NCBI GenBank assembly: GCA_964615935.1
Contig: CAZTTG010000006.1
Location: forward strand, 44,244 to 108,243
Length of the DNA stretch: 64,000 bases
DNA from: CAZTTG01 sp964615935
GTDB lineage: Bacteria; Planctomycetota; UBA1135; GCA-002686595
Direction: 5' to 3'
The position numbers and the translations under genes were made by a program. Below are positions 12,323 through 20,320 of this stretch, in pieces. Numbering within the stretch: position 1 is the stretch's first letter; each line of letters begins with the position of its first letter. The notes below the pieces were generated by a model. It saw only the letters and a list, made by a program, of their open reading frames with translations, did not search any database and was not told where the DNA came from.

Positions 12323-15300
12323 ATGGTCCGCACCCTCCGCTGGCTCGCCCTCCTGCCGATTCTCCTGATGGGGTCCGCCTCGTCCGGCCAGGAGCTCTCC
12401 GAGGGCCGGCGCCGCGAGGCCCGGCCCTTCTCCATCCCCCAGACCCGCGTGGCCGCGAGCCTGCGGGACCGGGCCGAGGAGCACGTCGCGGCCCGGCGCT
12501 GGAGCGAGGCCCTCTCGGACCTGCAGGCGCTGATCGAGGCCCACGGCGGCGAGCTCCTGCCCGGTCGGACCCGCGACGATCGCGGGCGCGTCTCCCACCA
12601 GCCGGTGCACGAGGGCGCCGTCGAGTACGCCCTCCGCCGGCTGCGCGGCCTCCCCGAGGAGGCCCGGCTCCTGTACGCCGAGCGCCACGCCCGCGCCTCG
12701 ACCCTGGCCCTGGACCAGGCGCGCCGCAGCGGCCGCCGCAGCGAGCTGGCCGAGGTGGCCCGGCGCTGGCCCATCTGCCCCGCGGCCATGAAGGCCTGGT
12801 GGACCCTGGGCGATCTGGAGCTGGAGAGCGGTAATCCGCGGGACGCCGTCGAGGCCTGGCGCCGCGGCCTGGAGATCCTGGAGCTCGCGGGCGGGAGCCG
12901 GGGCCCGGGGATCGACCGGCGAGTGGAGCTGGCGCGCGAGCTCACCGACACGGGGGCGGGCGTCCTGGCCGAGCTGGAGGCCTCCCAGCCGCCGGCCGCC
13001 GGCCTGCGGCTGCCGGGTCCCGGCGAGGGCCAGCTCAGCATCCCGGCGACGAGCTGCGCCTTCTGGCGCTACCCCCTCGAGCCCGGCCGCTCCGAGCCGC
13101 TGATCGGGAGCGCGGGCGCGGTGGGCGTGCTCTTCCCCGCCCTGTGGGGCGAGCGGCTGTACGTGTCCACCTCCCTGCGCCTCCTGTGCCTGGACGCCTA
13201 CTCCGGCGAGCTCCTGTGGGCCAGCGCCGAGCCCCCGGGGTGGAACCGGGTCCGGCGGAGCGACTTCTACGAGGGCATCCACGAGAAGACCCTGCTGATC
13301 GCGCCGGCCGCGGCGGCCGGGGTGGTGGTGGCGGCCCTGCAGATCCCGGTCACCCAGTCGGAGAACCGGGACTACGACCGGATCAAGATCACCCGGATCA
13401 TCCCCGACCGCCGGCTCTTCGCCTTCGACGCGCGCACCGGCGAGGAGCTGTGGAACCACATGCCGCCGGAGGACTGGGACGGGGAAGGCGGCTGCTTCTC
13501 CGAGCGCATGTTCGTGGCCGGGCCGCCGGTGATCGCCGGCACGCGCCTGCTGGTGCCGGCCTACCGCATGCAGGGGCGCATCGACTACCACGTGGCCTGC
13601 TTCGAGCTGACCACCGGCGCGCTCCTGTGGTCCGCGAACCTCATCAGCGGGCAGCGCGAGCTCAACATGTTCGGCCGCCACCAGGTGGAGTTCTGCGCGC
13701 CCCCGGTGAGGGTGGAGGGTCACCGCGTGATCGCCCTGACCCAGCTCGGGGCCCTGGCGGCCCTGGACCTCTTCACCGGCGAGGTATTGTGGGAGACGCT
13801 CTACGAGCAGTACCCGCTCAAGGGGGCGGTGCACTGGAACCCGTCGATCCGCACGCGGGTGTGGGACAACGCCCCGCCGGTGGTGGCCGACGGCATGGCC
13901 ATCGCCGGCCCCACCGACAGCCCCGACCTGATCGGGGTCGAGCTCGACGGCGGCACGCTCCTGTGGTCCATCCCGCAGCAGCGCCTGACCGGCCGGGCCT
14001 CGCGCTCCGACACCCGCAACCTGGTCCTCCTGGGGGCGACCGAGGACACGGTCTACCTCGGCGGCCACACCATACTGGCGCTCCAGTCCAGCACGGGCCT
14101 GCACTCGACCGTCCCCCCCCAGCCGATGCAGCCCGGCGTGCCCGCGCAACCCGTCCTGTCCGGCGGCCTCACCCCCATGCCGCGCGCGGCCCTGGCGGAC
14201 CGCTTCCTGGTCGTGCCCACCTCGCAGGGACGCGTCGCCCTGGATCGCCACCGGATCGATCGACAGGACCCGCGGCTGTCGGGTCCCTGGCCCGGGGGTG
14301 ACGGCCGGGGCAACGTCCTGCTCGCCGACGGAGCCGCCTTCGCCATCGGCGCCCGGGCGGTGCACGGCTTCTTCGACTGGCAGCAGCGCATCGAGCGCTA
14401 CCAGGCGCGCCTGGCGGAGGACCCCGACGACCCGGCCCTGGCCGCGAGCTACTCCGCCCTCCTCTCCAGCCGCGCCGTCGAGCACTGGCGCTCGGGGCTC
14501 AACCAGGGGGCGCTGGCCGACATCGCGCTCGCGAGGGAGGTGCTGGAGCCCTTCGCCCGGGGCGACCGCCTGGAGCGCGACGTGAGCCAGCGGCTGCACC
14601 TGGCGCTGCGCACCGAGGCCCTGGTGCGGACCGAGCTGGCCCAGCCCGCGGTGGCCATCGACCTCCTGCGCCGCGCGCGGGAGCTGGCCCCCGACGCGGC
14701 CGCGCTGCGGGACGTGCTGCTGCAGGAGATCGAGCTCCTGCGCGACCGCGACCTGTCGGCCTGGGAGGAGGCGATCGAGATCCTGGCGAGGCGCTGCGAG
14801 AGCTCGCGGATCCCCGACAGCCACCTCCCCTTCAAGGCCGCGGCCGCCTCCCGCCGGAGCGACTTCGCGGATCGCGGCGAGAGCGGGCTGCCGGTCGGGT
14901 TGTGGGCGCAGCTCGAGCTGGCCCGCGGGCACGCCGCGGCGGGGAAGACCCAGCGGGAGCTGGAGGACCTGCACGCCATCGCCCAGCGCTACGGCGACAT
15001 CGCCTGGCCCCCGCCGGACGGTCCCACCGTCCAGGAGCGCATCGCCGCCCGCGTCGAGGAGGTGGGCCGGCGCAGCTACGAGCCCTTCGAGCAGCGGGCC
15101 CGCGCCCTGCTGGATCGGGCCCTCGAGGAGGGGGACCTGGCCGGGCTGCAGCGGGTGATCGACGTCTACCCCCTCGCGCGCGCGGCGATCGAGGCCGAGG
15201 AGGCGCGCCTCGAGGTGGCCCTGCGCTCGGGGGACGCGGCCACGGCGGCGCGCATCGTGCTCGGTCCCCTGCCCGACGACTGGTCCCCCCGGCGGAGCAC

Positions 15301-16828
15301 CGAGGCCCAGGCCCGCGCCCTCTTGAGGCTCGCCGGCGTGCTCGGAGGGCGGGGCAATCGCACGCTGGAGCGGGCGGTCCTCTCGGCCCTGGCCCGGGAG
15401 TTCCCGGAGCTCACCTCCCCCATCGAGGCCCACGGGGGTGCGACCCTGGCCGCCCTGGCGCGGGACCTGCCGGCCCCGGCCGACCCGCCCATGGCCGCCG
15501 AGCACTCGGACTTCCTCCCCGGAGACGCCCGCACCCGGGCCGAGCCGGGGGAGTACGTCCTGCTCGGCCGGACCTTCCCCGCCGGCGAGGGCCCGGTCGA
15601 GCTGGGCGAGCCGATCCTGCTCCTGGCGCGCAAGGTCCCCGACGCCGCGATCGTCGCCCTCCCCGGCCCCCTCTCGGGCGAGGAGGACTGGTCGTACCCC
15701 GTGCGGACATCCTCCATGCCGCGCTACTGGGACGGGCGGTGCGCCTTCACGCCCGAGCGGATCGCGTTCGCCCTGGAGAACGAGGTGGTGGCCCTCGACC
15801 CGCGGGACGGCCGCGCGGCGTGGCGGTGGCAGCCCCACGAGGGCAGCGTGCTGTCGGTACGCGAGGACTCCGGCGTCTGCCTGATCCTGGTGCGCTCGAG
15901 CGACCGCAGCCACCGCATCACCGCCGTGGACGCCCACGGCGGGGTGGGCCTGTGGACCGCCTCGGTCCCGGGGCACTACTGGAAGGACCCCATCTGCGGC
16001 GGCGGCAAGGCGGTGCTCCTGCCGAACTTCGGCAACGAGATCGCCCAGGTGGTCGAGCTCCTGACCGGCACGGTCTCGCTGGAGATCGACATCGGGCGCT
16101 ACGCCCGGGTGGAGGAGGCCGCGGCGGCCTGGATCGATCACGGCCGCCTGATCCTGCCCTCCTTCTCCACCAGCGCCACCAGGACGCGCAAGCCCGAGGA
16201 GGTCGACGTCGAGGCCTGGGACCTGGAGCGCGGCGCCCGCGCCTGGCACGTCCCCAGGCGCGCCGCGCGCGAGCTGTACTCCATCGCGCGCGCGGGCGAG
16301 TCCACCTATCTGGTGTACCGGCCCCCCACCACGAGCGTCTCGGGGATGGGCGGCGTCGTCGACCTGAACACCCGCTCGGGCGCCCACCGCGAGATCCAGG
16401 GGGTGCGCATCGCCCGGGACGACTGGCCCATCGGCCTGCCGCGCTTCCAAACCCTCCAGCTCGAGGCCCCCTGGCTCTTCCTGTACTCCCCCGAGGGGGC
16501 CGAGCGCACCCGGATCCGCGCCATCCACCTGCCCTTCGGCGAGCGCTGGGTGCACCAGCTGAGCGAGCCGATGAGCGACGTCTGGCCCCTGCCGGCCCTC
16601 TCGCGCAACACCGTGGCCCTCTGCTACAACGGATTCCAGCACGACCGGCCGAGGCTGCAGCCTCGCGCCAGCCTGCTGCTCCTGGACCGGCAGACCGGCG
16701 TGAGGCAGGACCTCTCCAACCTCCCGGTGGAGATGGGCGACGCCAAGGACCTCGATCTGCGAGCCCTCGGCGACGCCCTGCTCATCCGCGGGCGCAAGGG
16801 CCTGCGCATCCTCAGGAGACAGAGATGA
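12323..16828 (+). CDS. secreted PQQ-binding-like beta-propeller protein with TPR-like helical region
   Basis: This is a 1501-residue exported protein. Its signal peptide (MVRTLRWLALLPILLMGSASSGQ) sets the start at 12323 rather than at the upstream in-frame ATG at 12254. Residues 25-220 are helical and TPR-like. They are followed by a first propeller with blades such as LDAYSGELLWAS, FDARTGEELWNHM, FELTTGALLWSA and LDLFTGEVLWETL. A second helical section lies at about 690-1050, and a second propeller follows (LDPRDGRAAWRWQ, VDAHGGVGLWTA). No quinone-dehydrogenase catalytic motifs were recognised, so this is more likely a scaffold than an enzyme. Its TGA overlaps the ATG of the next gene (ATGA). 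Confidence 0.82.
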   Translation: MVRTLRWLALLPILLMGSASSGQELSEGRRREARPFSIPQTRVAASLRDRAEEHVAARRWSEALSDLQALIEAHGGELLPGRTRDDRGRVSHQPVHEGAVEYALRRLRGLPEEARLLYAERHARASTLALDQARRSGRRSELAEVARRWPICPAAMKAWWTLGDLELESGNPRDAVEAWRRGLEILELAGGSRGPGIDRRVELARELTDTGAGVLAELEASQPPAAGLRLPGPGEGQLSIPATSCAFWRYPLEPGRSEPLIGSAGAVGVLFPALWGERLYVSTSLRLLCLDAYSGELLWASAEPPGWNRVRRSDFYEGIHEKTLLIAPAAAAGVVVAALQIPVTQSENRDYDRIKITRIIPDRRLFAFDARTGEELWNHMPPEDWDGEGGCFSERMFVAGPPVIAGTRLLVPAYRMQGRIDYHVACFELTTGALLWSANLISGQRELNMFGRHQVEFCAPPVRVEGHRVIALTQLGALAALDLFTGEVLWETLYEQYPLKGAVHWNPSIRTRVWDNAPPVVADGMAIAGPTDSPDLIGVELDGGTLLWSIPQQRLTGRASRSDTRNLVLLGATEDTVYLGGHTILALQSSTGLHSTVPPQPMQPGVPAQPVLSGGLTPMPRAALADRFLVVPTSQGRVALDRHRIDRQDPRLSGPWPGGDGRGNVLLADGAAFAIGARAVHGFFDWQQRIERYQARLAEDPDDPALAASYSALLSSRAVEHWRSGLNQGALADIALAREVLEPFARGDRLERDVSQRLHLALRTEALVRTELAQPAVAIDLLRRARELAPDAAALRDVLLQEIELLRDRDLSAWEEAIEILARRCESSRIPDSHLPFKAAAASRRSDFADRGESGLPVGLWAQLELARGHAAAGKTQRELEDLHAIAQRYGDIAWPPPDGPTVQERIAARVEEVGRRSYEPFEQRARALLDRALEEGDLAGLQRVIDVYPLARAAIEAEEARLEVALRSGDAATAARIVLGPLPDDWSPRRSTEAQARALLRLAGVLGGRGNRTLERAVLSALAREFPELTSPIEAHGGATLAALARDLPAPADPPMAAEHSDFLPGDARTRAEPGEYVLLGRTFPAGEGPVELGEPILLLARKVPDAAIVALPGPLSGEEDWSYPVRTSSMPRYWDGRCAFTPERIAFALENEVVALDPRDGRAAWRWQPHEGSVLSVREDSGVCLILVRSSDRSHRITAVDAHGGVGLWTASVPGHYWKDPICGGGKAVLLPNFGNEIAQVVELLTGTVSLEIDIGRYARVEEAAAAWIDHGRLILPSFSTSATRTRKPEEVDVEAWDLERGARAWHVPRRAARELYSIARAGESTYLVYRPPTTSVSGMGGVVDLNTRSGAHREIQGVRIARDDWPIGLPRFQTLQLEAPWLFLYSPEGAERTRIRAIHLPFGERWVHQLSEPMSDVWPLPALSRNTVALCYNGFQHDRPRLQPRASLLLLDRQTGVRQDLSNLPVEMGDAKDLDLRALGDALLIRGRKGLRILRRQR

Positions 16829-18009
16829 GAATCGCACACATCCTCCTCGCGGCGCCGCTTCTCGCGGCGGCCTCCGACGGCGGCGCCGGCGCGGAGCTGG
16901 CGTCTCCGCGCGAGCCGGCCGAGCCCGCGCAGCGCGGCGCGCGGGGCGGCCAGGAGCCCATCGTCGTCACCCCCCAGCAGGCCGTGGCGGTCGAGCGCGG
17001 CCTGGCCTGGCTGGCCGACCGCCAGCAGGAGGACGGGAGCTGGACCTGCATCATCGGCTACAAGCTGAACACCAGCTACGAGTGGACCGCCCGCGACCGG
17101 GGGCACGTGGGGGTCACGGCCCTGGCCTGCATGGCCTTCATGGCCGGGGGTCACCTGCCGGGGCGGGGGCGCTACGGGAAGGTGGTCGACCGCGGGCTGG
17201 ACTTCGTGCTCGGGGCGGTGCAGGAGGACGGCTACATCACCTACGCCGGCACGCGGATGTACTCGCACGCCTTCGCCACCCTCTTCCTGGCCGAGATCTA
17301 CGGCATGACCCACCGCGAGGACGTGCAGCGCAAGCTGCAGCTGGCGGTGGATTTCATCGTCAACTCGCAGAACGCCGAGGGCGGCTGGCGCTACGAGCCC
17401 TACGCCAGCCAGTCCGACATGTCGATCGTGGTGTGCCAGGTGCTGGCCCTGCGGGCCGCGCGCAACATCGGGATCCGCGTGCCCAAGCAGGTGGTGGATC
17501 GCGCCGCCCAGTACGTCGTGGACTCGGCGGTGAGCGAGGCCAGCATCGATCCCCGCTGGCCCCACTCGGCGATGGCCCGCGGCGAGCTGGGCTCCTTCCA
17601 CTACCAGAAGCAGGACCGCTCGCGCAGCTCCTTCTCGCTCACCGCCGCCGGGGTGACCGCCCTGTACGGGCTGGGCATCTACACCGACGAGGCCATCCTG
17701 CGCGGCCTGGACTACCTGCGCCGCAACCTGGACGACTTCAACCGCCATCGGGGCACGGGCTACCACGGGCACAACCCGGGCCACTACTTCTTCTGGTACG
17801 GCCACTACTACGGCGTGCAGGCCATGTACACGGCCGGCCCGGGGTGGTGGGAGCCGTACTTCACCCGCCTGCGCTCCGACCTGCTCCAGATGCAGCGACC
17901 CGACGGTTCCTGGCCCAACGACGTGGGCCCCGGGGACGAGTTCGGCACCGCCGTGGCGGTCCTGATCCTGGAGATCCCCTACCGCTTCCTGCCCATCTTC
18001 CAGCGCTGA
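16825..18009 (+). CDS. exported prenyltransferase/squalene-oxidase repeat protein
   Basis: This 394-residue protein has a short signal peptide (MRIAHILLAAPLLAAA) and a low-complexity linker to about residue 45. A terpene-cyclase-like alpha/alpha toroid follows, with repeats such as GLAWLADRQQEDGSW, NSQNAEGGWRYEP and LQMQRPDGSWPND. The QW-like motifs are typical of the family fold, but the DXDD acid motif of squalene-hopene cyclases is not seen. A catalytic role is therefore doubtful and a structural or protein-binding role more likely. It ends in LPIFQR, exactly like the second family member at 24052-25212. It starts within the stop of the preceding propeller gene. Confidence 0.82.
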   Translation: MRIAHILLAAPLLAAASDGGAGAELASPREPAEPAQRGARGGQEPIVVTPQQAVAVERGLAWLADRQQEDGSWTCIIGYKLNTSYEWTARDRGHVGVTALACMAFMAGGHLPGRGRYGKVVDRGLDFVLGAVQEDGYITYAGTRMYSHAFATLFLAEIYGMTHREDVQRKLQLAVDFIVNSQNAEGGWRYEPYASQSDMSIVVCQVLALRAARNIGIRVPKQVVDRAAQYVVDSAVSEASIDPRWPHSAMARGELGSFHYQKQDRSRSSFSLTAAGVTALYGLGIYTDEAILRGLDYLRRNLDDFNRHRGTGYHGHNPGHYFFWYGHYYGVQAMYTAGPGWWEPYFTRLRSDLLQMQRPDGSWPNDVGPGDEFGTAVAVLILEIPYRFLPIFQR

Positions 18010-18018
18010 GGATTCCCC

Positions 18019-20319
18019 GTGCCCCCCGAGCCCACCCGCGCGCACCTCGATGGTCTGATCGGCCGGCTGGCCCGACGGCTCTCGGTCCAGATCTGGCTGC
18101 ACGGCCTGGGCACGGTGGCCGCCCTCACCGTCGCGTGGCTGGCCTTCGCCTTCCTGGCCGACTGGGTCCTGCACGTGCCCGCCGGGGTGCGCTGGATCCA
18201 CCTGGCGATCCTGATCCTCCTGCCGGTCCTGGTCCTGCGGCGCGAGCTCCTGCGGCCCCTGTCCCGGCGCCCCGACGGCTCCGGCCTGGCGGTGATGATC
18301 GAGCGCGCCCACCCCGGCCTGAAGGAGCTCCTGGTCAGCGCCGTGCAGCTCGCCCGCCGCCCCAACGGATCCCCGGAGCTGGTGGCCCGGGTCCAGGAGG
18401 AGGCCGGGCAGCGCGCCCGGGGAATCGGCCTGCGGGACGTGCTCGACGAGCGCTCCCCGCGGCGCCGGGCCGCGGTGGGCTTCGCCTCGGTCGCGGCGCT
18501 CGCCTTCCTGGCGTTCGCCAGCCCCGAGCACAGCCTGATCTTCGCCAAGCGCCTGCTGGGGGGCGACGTGCCCTGGCCCCAGCGCACCTGGCTGGCGGTG
18601 TCCATCCCGCTGCTCTCCGAGCGCGCCTGGATCGAGATCGAGGGGCCCGAGGACTCGCCCGAGGCCATCGACGTGCGGGTGGCTCGCGGGACCGACGTGC
18701 CGGTGCTGGTGGAGGCCGAGGGGGTGGTGCCCGACTCGATCAGCCTGCGCTTCTCGGGGGGGCAGGAGATGCTCGTGCCGGCGACCGGCGGCGCGAGCTT
18801 CCGCACCATGCTGCGCTCCTGCCAGGAGGACTGCGAGTTCCGCGTGACCGGCGGGGACGACCGCCGGGGACGGCCGGTGGTGCGCGTCCAGGTGCTCGAG
18901 CCGCCCGACGTGGCGGGGCTCGTGGTGCAGGTCGAGCCGCCGGCCTACAGCGGGCTTTCCCGGCGCAGCGTGCGCGACAGCGACGTCGAGGTGCTGGCCG
19001 GCTCGAAGCTCACGATCGTCATGCGGCCCGATCCCCCGGAGGCGATCGGCTCGGTCCACCTGTTGCCGGACGGCGAGGTGATCGAGCTCGCGCCGAGGAG
19101 CTTCCCGGGCGAGCTCGCGGAGGGCGAGCCGACGGGCGGCCTGGGCTTCGAGCTCCTGGCCGAGAAGTCGGTGCGCTACCGCTTCGAGCTCCAGGACGAC
19201 TCGGGGCTGACCAACCCCAGCCCCGGCCTGTACGCGGTGGACGTCGCCCCCGACCGCGACCCCGAGCTGTGGATCCTGTCCCCCGGCCGCTCCGAGGTCC
19301 ACACCACCTCCCGCGGCCTGATCCCGCTCCGCGTGCGGGCCCGGGACGACTTCGGCCTGGTCGAGATGGTCTGGACCGCCGCCCCCGTCGGCTCGCCCGA
19401 TGCCCGGCCCGCGGGCTCGTCCCTGGAGATCCAGGAGGTGCCCCCGGCCGAGGGGACGCCGCGCGGCCTGCGGGTCTTCTCCGCCGGAGCGCGCATCGAG
19501 GTCGGTCAGCTCGCAGCCGACGGGCGGGGGGCCGAGCCCGGATCGCAGTACGCCCTCGAGGTCGTGGCCGTCGACAACGCGCCCGATCCGGGGCTCACCG
19601 CCTCCACTCCCCTGCACGTGCGGATCGTGTCGGACGAGGAGCTCCTGCGGCGGCTTCAGGATCGCCTGGCCGAGGTGCGCGCCCAGGTCGGCTCGCTGGA
19701 GACCCTGAGCGCCGAGAAGGGGCGCCGGACCGGGGAGCTCCTGGCCGGCCTGGAGGGCGATGACCTGGCCGATCTCCCGGGCCGCGAGCTCTTCGCGGTG
19801 CTCACCGGCGCCCGCCGGGTCCAGGGCGACGCCGAGGCGGTGGCCCGCGAGGTCTCGGCCATCGTCGAGACGGTGCTCTACGCCCGCCTGGACGACAAGG
19901 CCGCCGGCCTGCTCGAGCACCTCGACCAGTCGAAGGCACAGCTCAGCGATCGCCGCTTTCACCCGGAGGTCTGGGTCGAGCTGGCCGCCGCGCACCGCGA
20001 GGGCCGGCTGGGGACGCCGGGCTTCGCCGGCGAGCTGGTCGAGATCCTCGACCTCGGCCTGGAGATCGCCGAGACGGACGCCCGGGGCGTGGTCGAGGCC
20101 CTCGACCTCGCCGCCCAGGTCACGGACGTCTCCACCGCCCACGAGCACCTGATCGCGGCGGCGGCGCTCCAGGCCGACCTGCAGACCCACGTGGAGCAGC
20201 TCCTCGAGCGCCTGGCCGAGTGGGACAACTACCAGTCCATACTCTCGCTCACGCGGGACATCCTCTACCGGCAGCGCTCGCTGCGCGAGCGCACGCGGCA
20301 GTACGCCAAGGACAGGTGA
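18019..20319 (+). CDS. DUF4175-like large membrane protein
   Basis: The protein has 766 residues and starts at GTG, 9 bases after the previous stop, with a gagga ribosome-binding site overlapping that stop. Two membrane spans lie at about residues 30-75 and a third at about 153-172. The following extracytoplasmic region contains VEPPAYSGLSRR followed by VLAGSKLTI, which matches the PPAYTG...GS pattern of DUF4175 proteins. Later parts are beta-rich, then helical. DUF4175 proteins are membrane proteins of unknown function; here one lies upstream of a giant coiled-coil gene, as commonly seen. The assignment is to a family, not to a function. Confidence 0.68.
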   Translation: MPPEPTRAHLDGLIGRLARRLSVQIWLHGLGTVAALTVAWLAFAFLADWVLHVPAGVRWIHLAILILLPVLVLRRELLRPLSRRPDGSGLAVMIERAHPGLKELLVSAVQLARRPNGSPELVARVQEEAGQRARGIGLRDVLDERSPRRRAAVGFASVAALAFLAFASPEHSLIFAKRLLGGDVPWPQRTWLAVSIPLLSERAWIEIEGPEDSPEAIDVRVARGTDVPVLVEAEGVVPDSISLRFSGGQEMLVPATGGASFRTMLRSCQEDCEFRVTGGDDRRGRPVVRVQVLEPPDVAGLVVQVEPPAYSGLSRRSVRDSDVEVLAGSKLTIVMRPDPPEAIGSVHLLPDGEVIELAPRSFPGELAEGEPTGGLGFELLAEKSVRYRFELQDDSGLTNPSPGLYAVDVAPDRDPELWILSPGRSEVHTTSRGLIPLRVRARDDFGLVEMVWTAAPVGSPDARPAGSSLEIQEVPPAEGTPRGLRVFSAGARIEVGQLAADGRGAEPGSQYALEVVAVDNAPDPGLTASTPLHVRIVSDEELLRRLQDRLAEVRAQVGSLETLSAEKGRRTGELLAGLEGDDLADLPGRELFAVLTGARRVQGDAEAVAREVSAIVETVLYARLDDKAAGLLEHLDQSKAQLSDRRFHPEVWVELAAAHREGRLGTPGFAGELVEILDLGLEIAETDARGVVEALDLAAQVTDVSTAHEHLIAAAALQADLQTHVEQLLERLAEWDNYQSILSLTRDILYRQRSLRERTRQYAKDR

Positions 20320-20320
20320 G

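Noticed and set aside
12041..16837. Very long minus-strand open frame antisense to the PQQ/TPR gene
   Set aside because: It mirrors the G/C third-position bias of the plus-strand gene. The translation is His/Gln/Gly/Pro-rich without domains, and the plus-strand frame has a signal peptide and propeller motifs.
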